Of a stretch of 25,178 nucleotides of DNA, positions 14,242 through 20,957 are shown in pieces. The position numbers were made by a program, and so were the translations under genes. The notes below the pieces were generated by a model. It worked only from the letters and a program-made list of their open reading frames with translations. It ran no database searches and had not been told where the DNA came from. Every line of letters starts with the position of its first letter. Position 1 is the stretch's first letter. This stretch comes from Ruminococcaceae bacterium UBA4871 (GTDB lineage: Bacteria; Bacillota; Clostridia; Oscillospirales; Acutalibacteraceae): contig DHDR01000033.1 in assembly GCA_002399445.1 (NCBI GenBank), positions 1-25,178 of the forward strand. Reading direction: 5' to 3'.

Positions 14242-15162
14242 ATGAGTAAGAAAAGTAAGAATGCAATTAGCGCTTCCCAAAACATTGTCGAAACTCCTTG
14301 GCGAATTTCCATGCGTAAGCTTCGGAGAAACAAAGTCGCTATGGTCGGCCTGATTTTCCTGATTGCTATGGTCCTTTTTTGTGTAATTGGACCTCTGTTT
14401 TCCCCTTACAGCAATATCACGGAAGTAGATATTGTCAATGCCAAGCAGCCGCCGTCTTCCTTGCATTGGTTGGGTACGGACACCAGCGGGCGTGATATTC
14501 TGACCCGCTTAATGCTTGGCGGCCGTGTTTCTCTGATGGTCGGCTTAATTGCAACTGCTCTTGAAATTTTTATTGGTGCATTCCTCGGCTGCGTTTCCGG
14601 CTACTATGGCGGTGCGGTAGATGCCGTTATGATGCGCATTGTCGATGTTGTCCTATCTCTGCCGGCTCTGCCGATTCTAATCATGATCAGCGCGATCTTC
14701 TCTGACAGACATGTTGATACCGGTGCCCGTATTTATTACCTGATGCTGATTCTTGCCTGTCTCGGCTGGGCGGGAATCTGCCGCTTTTTCCGCGGGCAGG
14801 TACTGACTGTGCGCGAAACGGACTATATGGCTGCGACAGAAGCAATGGGACTGCATGATATGCGTAAAATATTCAAACATATTATGCCGAATGTATTTCC
14901 ACTGATTATTGTGACGGCTACACTGGAAGTTGGCAATATGATTTTGACAGAATCTGCCATGTCTTTCCTTGGCGTTGGTGTTCTTCCGCCATATGCAAGT
15001 TGGGGGAATATGGTGCAGGAAGGGTCCAACATGGTTGACTTTACTCTGCACCCGTGGATGTGGATGCCTGCTGGTTTCTGTATTCTTGCAACCGTTTTGT
15101 GCATCAATCTGTTCGGTGACGGACTCCGCGATGCACTTGACCCCAGAATGACCGTAAAATAA
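14242..15162 (+). CDS. Peptide ABC transporter permease, DppC/OppC type
   Basis: The second channel subunit, 306 residues from ATG 14242. Three consecutive ATG codons (14236, 14239, 14242) follow GAGG at 14231-14234; the third has the best spacing. The OppC_N segment (WRISMRKLRRNKVAMVGLIF) precedes a helix, then HWLGTDTSGRDILTRLMLGG, a family hallmark. The permease domain holds the coupling loop TDYMAATEAMGLHDMRKIFK and MSFLGVGVLPPYASWG, ending in GDGLRDALDPRM. All of this is standard for the family. The ATPase gene follows after 15 bases with a strong AAGGAG site. Confidence 0.93.
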   Translation: MSKKSKNAISASQNIVETPWRISMRKLRRNKVAMVGLIFLIAMVLFCVIGPLFSPYSNITEVDIVNAKQPPSSLHWLGTDTSGRDILTRLMLGGRVSLMVGLIATALEIFIGAFLGCVSGYYGGAVDAVMMRIVDVVLSLPALPILIMISAIFSDRHVDTGARIYYLMLILACLGWAGICRFFRGQVLTVRETDYMAATEAMGLHDMRKIFKHIMPNVFPLIIVTATLEVGNMILTESAMSFLGVGVLPPYASWGNMVQEGSNMVDFTLHPWMWMPAGFCILATVLCINLFGDGLRDALDPRMTVK

Positions 15163-15177
15163 GGAGAGAAAGTCGTT

Positions 15178-16149
15178 ATGGCATTTGTTGAATTTAAAGA
15201 TTTGCAGACATGGTTTTATACAGATTCCGGTATTGTCAAAGCCGTTAACGGTGTCAGCTTTGAGATTCCGAAAGGGAAAACTGTCTGTGTTGTCGGAGAA
15301 TCCGGGTGCGGCAAAAGTGTAACTGCGTTGTCGCTTATGCATTTAGTACAGTCCCCTCCTGGCAAAGTTGTCGGCGGTGAAATTCTGATGAATGGTGAAG
15401 ACCTGCTGAAAAAAAGCCGTGAGGAAATGCAGCAGATCTGTGGGAAGGATGTTTCCATGATTTTTCAGGAACCCATGACTTCCCTGAATCCAGTCTTTAC
15501 CGTGGGGGATCAGATCATGGAAAACCTGCTGGCACATTCCACCGTCAGCAAGGAAGAAGCCCGAAAAAAAACCATTGAAATGATTAAGACCGTTAATATC
15601 CCGCGTGCAGATGAAATTGTGGATTGCTATCCACATGAGCTTTCCGGCGGAATGCGGCAGAGAATTATGATTGCCATGGCACTTATCTGCAAACCACATT
15701 TACTGATTGCAGATGAGCCAACTACGGCGCTGGATGTTACCATTCAGGCACAGATATTGGATCTGATGCGTAAACTGAAAAAAGAAATGGGCATGTCTAT
15801 TATGCTCATTACTCACGATCTGGGAGTCGTGGCCGAAATGGCAGACTATGTAGTTGTGATGTATGCTGGAAAAATTGTTGAAAAAGGCAGTGTTAATGAT
15901 ATCTTCGAGTGTCCCATGCATCCATATACAGTCGGACTGCTGAAATCCATTCCGGTTGTTGGTTTGACGAACCACAGCAAACGGCTTTATTCAATTCCCG
16001 GGCAAGTACCCAATCCAATTGATATTCCTGACAGCTGTTATTTCAGCGCAAGATGTGACCTGTGTACAGAACAGTGCAAGCATGAGATTCCGAAACTCAA
16101 AGAGGTCAGTTCCGGACACTTCGTTTCCTGCTTTGTAAAGGCACAGTAG
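15178..16149 (+). CDS. Peptide ABC transporter ATPase, DppD/OppD type
   Basis: A 323-residue nucleotide-binding subunit that powers import. Walker A is GESGCGKS at 40-47, the Q-loop is IFQEP, the signature is LSGGMRQR at 155-162, Walker B is LLIADEP with Asp179 and Glu180, and the switch is THD. The C-terminal oligopeptide-transporter extension contains the Cys-rich segment CYFSARCDLCTEQC, which in some DppD proteins binds a metal centre. The ribosome site is AAGGAGAG. It forms a heterodimer with the DppF-type ATPase encoded 11 bases downstream. Confidence 0.94.
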   Translation: MAFVEFKDLQTWFYTDSGIVKAVNGVSFEIPKGKTVCVVGESGCGKSVTALSLMHLVQSPPGKVVGGEILMNGEDLLKKSREEMQQICGKDVSMIFQEPMTSLNPVFTVGDQIMENLLAHSTVSKEEARKKTIEMIKTVNIPRADEIVDCYPHELSGGMRQRIMIAMALICKPHLLIADEPTTALDVTIQAQILDLMRKLKKEMGMSIMLITHDLGVVAEMADYVVVMYAGKIVEKGSVNDIFECPMHPYTVGLLKSIPVVGLTNHSKRLYSIPGQVPNPIDIPDSCYFSARCDLCTEQCKHEIPKLKEVSSGHFVSCFVKAQ

Positions 16150-16160
16150 GGGGGATTGAT

Positions 16161-17180
16161 ATGATAGATAATATTTTGGAAGTAAAAGATTTGAAGCAGT
16201 ATTTTCCAATCCGCGGCGGTGTTTTTCAGCGTACAGTTGGCTATGTTAAAGCGGTGGATGGTGTATCTTTTAATATAAAACGTGGAGAAACTCTGGGAAT
16301 CGTTGGGGAGTCTGGCTGTGGAAAATCCACATTAGGCCGCAGTATCATGCGGCTTTATAAAAAAACTTCTGGTCAAGTCCTTTTTAACGGGGAGGATTTT
16401 GATCAATATTCCCGTCGCCAGCTTCGGAAGAAGCGGCTGCAGATGCAGATGGTTTTTCAGGATCCATACTCTTCGCTGGACCCGCGGATGACTGTCGGTC
16501 AGATTATTGGGGAAGCACTGATTGATCACCGGATGGGTACAAGGACGGAAATTCGCCGGAAAGTAAAAGATACTATGGACTTATGCGGACTGCCGTCTTA
16601 TTATGTCAACCGTTATCCGCATGAGTTTTCCGGCGGCCAGCGCCAGCGCATTGGAATTGCCCGCAGTTTGGTGGTAAATCCATCCTTTATCATCTGCGAC
16701 GAACCGGTTTCTGCGCTGGATGTTTCCATTCAGGCACAAATCATTAATCTTCTCAAAGATCTTCAAAAACAAAGGAATCTTTCCTACATGTTTATTTCAC
16801 ATGACTTGTCCGTTGTGGAATATATCAGCGACCGTGTTGCCGTTATGTATTTGGGAAATCTTGTGGAGATGGCACCCAAAGAGGAACTTTATGCGAATCC
16901 ACTCCACCCTTATACCAAAGCGCTGCTTTCTGCAATTCCGATTCCGGATCCAAAGCGAAAACACCACCGCATCATTTTATCCGGTGATTTGCCATCTCCG
17001 GCAAATCCACCATCTGGATGTAAGTTTCGTACACGCTGTCCCATGGCCTGCGAAAAATGCGCGCAGTCTGTTCCTGCATACCGAGATGTCGGTAATCACC
17101 ATTTCGTTGCTTGCCATTTTGCGGTTAGTCCAAATACTGAAACAGCAAAGCTGCCAGAAGCTGCGAAGGAGGTATCATGA
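16161..17180 (+). CDS. Peptide ABC transporter ATPase, DppF/OppF type
   Basis: A 339-residue partner ATPase. Walker A is GESGCGKS at 49-56, then VFQDPYSSLDPRMTVGQII, signature FSGGQRQRIGIA, Walker B FIICDEPVSALD and switch SHD. The C-terminus has LHPYTKALLSAIP and the Cys-containing GCKFRTRCPMACEKCAQ, usual for OppF/DppF. The start is preceded by GGGGGGA. The stop overlaps the start of the next gene (ATGA), which ties that gene to the transporter operon. Confidence 0.94.
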   Translation: MIDNILEVKDLKQYFPIRGGVFQRTVGYVKAVDGVSFNIKRGETLGIVGESGCGKSTLGRSIMRLYKKTSGQVLFNGEDFDQYSRRQLRKKRLQMQMVFQDPYSSLDPRMTVGQIIGEALIDHRMGTRTEIRRKVKDTMDLCGLPSYYVNRYPHEFSGGQRQRIGIARSLVVNPSFIICDEPVSALDVSIQAQIINLLKDLQKQRNLSYMFISHDLSVVEYISDRVAVMYLGNLVEMAPKEELYANPLHPYTKALLSAIPIPDPKRKHHRIILSGDLPSPANPPSGCKFRTRCPMACEKCAQSVPAYRDVGNHHFVACHFAVSPNTETAKLPEAAKEVS

Positions 17181-17455
17181 TGATTGACTTTTTCCATCTT
17201 GGGCAGGGACCGAGGCCGGACCTGTTGGAAAAAGAATTGAATATGCGTGTGGCTATTCAAAAAAGGGCATCAGCCGATACAGCAAAACCTTTAGAGAAGA
17301 CTTCTGTGCATTCTCCTAAGGACAAAACAGTCCTAAAAGCAGACCACAAAGATGTGGCAGCTATGATTTTAGCTCTCTTTCAAGTTCTGTTGCCGTGGAT
17401 TGTTGGTGGCGTTGCAATCTTTTTTCTAGTCATCTTTCTGATTACTAAAATATAG
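17177..17455 (+). CDS. Small membrane protein coupled to the peptide transporter
   Basis: A 92-residue protein starting with MMIDFFHLGQGPRPDLLEKE, then a hydrophilic Lys-rich middle, and one C-terminal membrane segment at about 66-90 (LFQVLLPWIVGGVAIFFLVI). AAGGAGGT at 17166-17173 serves ATG 17177 or, with better spacing, ATG 17180. The overlap with the DppF-type stop predicts translational coupling. I recognise no family. It could be a transporter-associated small subunit or a receptor-retention factor; both are guesses from position only. It is the last gene before a strong palindromic terminator. Confidence 0.7.
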   Translation: MMIDFFHLGQGPRPDLLEKELNMRVAIQKRASADTAKPLEKTSVHSPKDKTVLKADHKDVAAMILALFQVLLPWIVGGVAIFFLVIFLITKI

Positions 17456-17497
17456 GATGAATTTGTATTAAGAGTGCCGGAAGAAATAAAAATTTGC

Positions 17498-17539
17498 AAA
17501 CTAAATCCGTGGGATTCAAAAATTTAAAAGATTTAGTTT
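17498..17539 (+). repeat. Ten-base inverted repeat downstream of the transporter operon
   Basis: AAACTAAATC (17498-17507) and GATTTAGTTT (17530-17539) are perfect arms with a 22-base centre. The right arm runs into TTTTATG. It may be a weak first terminator or an mRNA 3'-end structure. Confidence 0.5.
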
Positions 17540-17579
17540 TATGATTGAATCAAGAGAAAGTGAGTTCAGAGGTTAGTTG

Positions 17580-17627
17580 AACAGCAAAAGGGCTGGAGAG
17601 AATTCTCTCCAGCCCTTTTGCTGTTTT
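17580..17627. terminator. 46-base perfect palindrome, bidirectional terminator
   Basis: A perfect inverted repeat with no spacer from 17580 to 17625, centred on GAATTC, with 23-base arms that include AAAAGGGCTGGAGAG and CTCTCCAGCCCTTTT. T runs exist in both directions. It ends the transporter operon and may also stop leftward transcription from the flavin reductase gene. Confidence 0.9.
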
Positions 17628-17740
17628 CGGTCTCCAATATTGCAAATGTCCTGAATTAGGAAAAGGTAATTTCTGTTAATTCAAAGAGCAGGGTTGTGCA
17701 ATGAAAACATTTTACTTTTGGAAAGAACCTTTTAGTTTCT

Positions 17741-18235
17741 TTAAATGAGATCAATTTTGGAAAAGTCAATATCACCGTTTTCTTTTAGCAGAGATGGATC
17801 ACAATGGACTGTCTCTACTTTTCCGATGAACATTTCGTGCGAACCAGTCATGACAGAATTGACGACAGAACATTCAATGTTGACAGGGCAGTCTGTTAGT
17901 ATCGGTGCCTTTACTTTTTCACCATCTGCAACAGCTGCGCCGCATGCCGCCAGCTTGTCTTCATCTCGGCCGCTGTGACTTCCGAGATAATCAAACATTT
18001 CTTTTTGCTGTGTGCTGACAAGATTTACAACAAAGCACTTTGTTTCTTTAATCATATGATAAGAGTATCGGGTGGGGACAATTCCGACCATTACCATAGG
18101 CGGAGCATAACTGCAGTTTCCGCAGTAGCCGACAGCAAGCGCATTGTCTTTTCCATCTGTTCCCCTGCAGGATACGAGGACTTTTGGCATTGGCTGCAGG
18201 CAGGATTTTAGGTTTGCTTGTTTTTTGTTCATCAT
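17741..18235 (-). CDS. Flavin reductase-like FMN-binding protein, short C-terminus
   Basis: About 164 residues. The start is the ATG pair at 18235/18232, preceded on the minus strand by AAAGGAAG; the longer frame beginning 14 codons earlier has no ribosome site. It belongs to the flavoredoxin/FlaRed family, whose split-barrel dimers bind FMN: PKVLVSCRGTDGKDNALAVG, GIVPTRYSYHMIKETKCFVV, NLVSTQQKEMFDYLGSHSGRDEDK, KAPILTDCPVNIECSV, GSHEMFIGKVETVHCD. It stops after IDFSKIDLI, where family members commonly continue some 15-25 residues through a Tyr-Gly-x-Tyr segment. That tail is missing, and I find no continuation in other frames. It lies 95 bases downstream of the hydrolase gene on the same strand, so it is probably in the same transcript. 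Substrate unknown. Confidence 0.85.
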   Translation of the reverse strand: MMNKKQANLKSCLQPMPKVLVSCRGTDGKDNALAVGYCGNCSYAPPMVMVGIVPTRYSYHMIKETKCFVVNLVSTQQKEMFDYLGSHSGRDEDKLAACGAAVADGEKVKAPILTDCPVNIECSVVNSVMTGSHEMFIGKVETVHCDPSLLKENGDIDFSKIDLI

Positions 18236-18330
18236 CAGACTTCCTTTCGTTTCAACAGATTCATTTTGATGTTTCACTTATCCTTTATTTTTACAAATGC
18301 AGATTATGATTAACTGCTCATTTTTGCTGC

Positions 18331-19152
18331 TTAAAATTCCAGAGAATCGCCTGCATTCAAAAGCAGACATTGATCGCCCAGCTGCCTTTTCATTTCGGTC
18401 ATGGCGGGGAAGCCTGTACAGTGCAAAGGAACGATTTTCGTGATATGCAGTTTTTTCAAATATTGAATGGTCATTTGCGTGCGTTGACAATCAGCGTTCA
18501 TCAAGTGCATGCCGCCAATTACCAGATTGATGTGTTGCTGTGGAAAGAGTGTGGCAATGTAATGAAGACAGTTTGCAACGCCGGGATGGCTGCATCCCAG
18601 AAACACAAAAAGGCCATCGTCTTCTATGACTAAAATTTGTTCATCCTGAAAAGAATCCCTGCAGCGTTTTCCCTTTTCTTTTCTATAAAATCCGTCTGGA
18701 ATTGGTTCAAAATCCGTTGTGTAGGGAATTTGGGGGCAAAGTGTTATTCCCGACTTTATCTGCGTTGGCTTTTGTACGGGAATGACTTTGTCCTGAATCA
18801 TTGGATGATCTGCTAAAGTCCATGGAATCCCAATTTCACGGAGGCTTTTCTCGTCGTGACCCCCGAAAAATCTTGGTTGAAAAGCGGCGGGGTGAACGTA
18901 AATTTCCGGAAGTGCAGCCGAAGGAAAAGAGGGAAGGCCTCCGCAGTGGTCATAATGGCCATGGCTGAGGACGATTGCATCGGTGCTTTTTAAATCTAAA
19001 CCCATACGGGCTGCATTTTTGCAATAAACATCTGATTGCCCAGTATCAAAAAGAATACGGAAACCTTGGTGCTCAATCCGTATAGACAGGCCGTGCTCGG
19101 CAAGAAGATTACGCTTTCGAACTGTATTATTTGTCAATATGTCAATCTTCAT
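18331..19152 (-). CDS. Metallo-beta-lactamase-fold hydrolase
   Basis: A 273-residue metal hydrolase. The metal motif is HGHYDHCGG after AIVLSHG, with FDTGQSDVY before it and GCSHPGVANCL, GGMHL and LHCTGF later. It most resembles the group annotated as 7,8-dihydropterin-6-methyl-4-(beta-D-ribofuranosyl)-aminobenzene-5'-phosphate synthase-like (COG1237), common in Clostridia and methanogens, where the true substrate in bacteria is unknown. The start has GAGGAGGT close upstream and a consensus promoter. It lacks any flavodoxin domain, so it is not a flavodiiron protein, although its likely operon partner is a flavin reductase. Confidence 0.9.
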   Translation of the reverse strand: MKIDILTNNTVRKRNLLAEHGLSIRIEHQGFRILFDTGQSDVYCKNAARMGLDLKSTDAIVLSHGHYDHCGGLPSFPSAALPEIYVHPAAFQPRFFGGHDEKSLREIGIPWTLADHPMIQDKVIPVQKPTQIKSGITLCPQIPYTTDFEPIPDGFYRKEKGKRCRDSFQDEQILVIEDDGLFVFLGCSHPGVANCLHYIATLFPQQHINLVIGGMHLMNADCQRTQMTIQYLKKLHITKIVPLHCTGFPAMTEMKRQLGDQCLLLNAGDSLEF

Positions 19153-19184
19153 GAAAACCTCCTCTTTATTTTATTACTCTTCCT

Positions 19185-19213
19185 ATTATAATCTCGTTAT
19201 AGACATATGTCAA
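19185..19213 (-). promoter_or_regulatory. Consensus promoter of the hydrolase/flavin reductase pair
   Basis: On the minus strand there is a perfect TTGACA (19213-19208), a 17-base spacer and a perfect TATAAT (19190-19185), about 33 bases before the hydrolase start. This is the best promoter match in the window. Confidence 0.85.
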
Positions 19214-19234
19214 AATCTCCGGCATCGTGAGACC

Positions 19235-19277
19235 ATAAATATTGCACAAATATTAAATGGAATATGGCAATATTTAT
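19235..19277. repeat. Inverted repeat between divergent promoters
   Basis: ATAAATATTGC (19235-19245) and GCAATATTTAT (19267-19277) are perfect 11-base arms with a 21-base centre. It lies between the leftward hydrolase promoter and the rightward cell-wall hydrolase promoter. It could be an operator. Confidence 0.55.
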
Positions 19278-19316
19278 TGCGATAATGCTGAAAAACTAAT
19301 TACATTTTTGATACAC

Positions 19317-19345
19317 TTGACAAGCAATCTTTTTCCGACTATATT
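19317..19345 (+). promoter_or_regulatory. Promoter of the NlpC/P60 hydrolase gene
   Basis: A perfect TTGACA at 19317-19322, then 17 bases, then TATATT at 19340-19345. It gives a leader of about 140 bases that contains a terminator. Confidence 0.75.
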
Positions 19346-19427
19346 TGTAAAGAGATATTCGTTATATATCCGTTTATTTTATTAAGGTAAAGCAGCTAAA
19401 AAGTTAAATGCACTATTTTATTTAAAT

Positions 19428-19451
19428 CCAGATTTACGATCTGGCTTTTTT
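19428..19451 (+). terminator. Terminator in the leader of the cell-wall hydrolase gene
   Basis: CCAGAT (19428-19433), loop TTACG, ATCTGG (19439-19444), then C and six T. It lies between the promoter and the start codon, so transcription must pass it. This suggests attenuation. I see no c-di-AMP riboswitch consensus in the AT-rich leader. Confidence 0.7.
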
Positions 19452-19491
19452 ATGGGATGCAATTGTAAAATAAATTTTTGAAAGAAGGGCA

Positions 19492-20823
19492 ATGATGGGG
19501 CGTTCGTTTCTTGTACATAATCGTAGCCGTATTTTAGCAATGGTATTAGCAGCTTCTTTTGTTGCAGTTTCAGCTTCTCCGGGGGCTTATGCAGAAGGAA
19601 GCGTTGACACACTGAAAAACCAGCAGACACAGTATACTCAGCAGCAGCAGGAGAACAACGCAAAATTGGCAGAGCTTCGAAATGATGCAACGCAGAAAGA
19701 AGCGTATGGAGCTACCCTGCAGTCGCAGTTAGATGCTATTGAAGAGCAGATTAATGGTTACAGCAATCAGATGACCAATCTGGACCTGCAGATTCAGCAG
19801 GCGGAAGATGAAATCTCCAAGAAGCAAAAACAAATTGATGCCGATAATCAGAAACTGAAGGAACGTCTTCGGGCTTTGTATATGTCCGGAGGTGCCAGCA
19901 ATTTAGAGATTCTCCTTTCTGCTCATAATTTGGTTGATTTATCCGATAAATCGGAAGCAATTACAATGGTCACAGAACATGATACAACATTGATTAATCA
20001 ATTGAAATCAGAGAAAGCAGCTGTTCAAAAAGCGAAGGAATCCATTCAGTCTAAGCGTCAGCAAGTTACAGATGCTAAGTCGGATTTTGATGCCAAACAT
20101 CAGCAGCTTTCTGAGACTTTGTCAGAGACACAGCAGTTCCTGCAGAAGGTGGGTGCACAGGAGACTAGTCTGCAGGCCCAGAATGCTTCTTTGGATGTTC
20201 AGGCAGCAAAAACGGCAGCGGTTTTGGACTCTTGGTCCCAGAAACAAAGCCAGCCTGCTTCTGCCAGTGAATCTGCTAAATCAACAAATTCTCAGGCCTC
20301 ATCGAGTCAGAACCAGGCTGCCGGTCAGAGCCAGGCTGCCGGTCAGAGTCAGCAGGCAACCGGAGCGAGCGGTGCTTCCGCATCAGCGTCCGTTCCAAGT
20401 TCATCCAGTTCCAGTACAGGCGGCGGTGCTGCTTCCTCTTCTTCCTCTTTTGCAAGACTGATTTCAGAGGCTGAGAAATATTTAGGCACGCCGTATGTAA
20501 TGGGTGGGACAAGCCCAAGCACAGGTTTTGACTGCAGTTCATTTGTGTGTTGGGTCTTTACCCATTCGGGTGTCTATAATTTGCCCCGGACAACGGCACA
20601 GGGGATTTATGACCAGTGCTCAAAAGTTTCGGTTTCGCAGGCTCGTCCCGGCGACATCGTCTTCTTCACAGGAACTTATGACTGTGGAAGTCCTGTTACC
20701 CACGTTGGCATTTATGTTGGCAGTGGCACGATGATTGAAGCGGGAGGTTCAGAAGTCCAATATACCTCGATTGATAATTCGTATTGGCGTCAGCACTTTT
20801 ACGCATTCGGCCGTCTCGGCTGA
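19492..20823 (+). CDS. CwlO-like peptidoglycan hydrolase (coiled coil plus NlpC/P60)
   Basis: A secreted cell-wall endopeptidase of 443 residues. The signal peptide (about 1-35, ending near AYAEG) is followed by a long coiled coil (about 36-260; EEQINGYSNQMTNLDLQIQQ, RLRALYMSGGASNLEILLSA). A Ser/Gln/Ala linker contains the repeated AAGQSQ units and a Ser run. The NlpC/P60 domain (about 322-443) has catalytic Cys348 in GFDCSSF and His404 in THVGIYVG; the position often taken by the third polar residue holds Glu416 (MIEAGG). This is the architecture of CwlO/PcsB-type D,L-endopeptidases, controlled in model species by FtsEX through the coiled coil. ATG 19492 or 19495 follows AAGAAGGG; the second has better spacing. 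Confidence 0.93.
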   Translation: MMGRSFLVHNRSRILAMVLAASFVAVSASPGAYAEGSVDTLKNQQTQYTQQQQENNAKLAELRNDATQKEAYGATLQSQLDAIEEQINGYSNQMTNLDLQIQQAEDEISKKQKQIDADNQKLKERLRALYMSGGASNLEILLSAHNLVDLSDKSEAITMVTEHDTTLINQLKSEKAAVQKAKESIQSKRQQVTDAKSDFDAKHQQLSETLSETQQFLQKVGAQETSLQAQNASLDVQAAKTAAVLDSWSQKQSQPASASESAKSTNSQASSSQNQAAGQSQAAGQSQQATGASGASASASVPSSSSSSTGGGAASSSSSFARLISEAEKYLGTPYVMGGTSPSTGFDCSSFVCWVFTHSGVYNLPRTTAQGIYDQCSKVSVSQARPGDIVFFTGTYDCGSPVTHVGIYVGSGTMIEAGGSEVQYTSIDNSYWRQHFYAFGRLG

Positions 20824-20881
20824 TTGGTCCAATGGTGTAATTCCCAATAGGACTTGTTTCTAAATATACATATTTTCAACG

Positions 20882-20922
20882 ATAAGAGCGCAACTTCATT
20901 TGAAGCTGCGCTCTTATTTACT
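20882..20922 (+). terminator. Terminator after the cell-wall hydrolase gene
   Basis: ATAAGAGCGCA and TGCGCTCTTAT pair around an inner CTTC/GAAG stem and are followed by TTTA. It also faces the end of the leftward branching-enzyme gene. Confidence 0.85.
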
Positions 20923-20957
20923 CCAACGGGAAAAGTCTGAACGAAATCAAAATCTGC

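Noticed and set aside
14677..15342. 221-codon ORF on the minus strand
   Set aside because: It is antisense to the DppC and DppD genes and has no ribosome site or known motif.
19346..19491. c-di-AMP (ydaO-type) riboswitch before the NlpC/P60 gene
   Set aside because: Expected from the gene type, but the conserved GC-rich blocks of that riboswitch are absent from this AT-rich leader.
20320..20352. Short direct repeat resembling a CRISPR or satellite
   Set aside because: It is just two copies of the AAGQSQ codons within the low-complexity linker of the cell-wall hydrolase.
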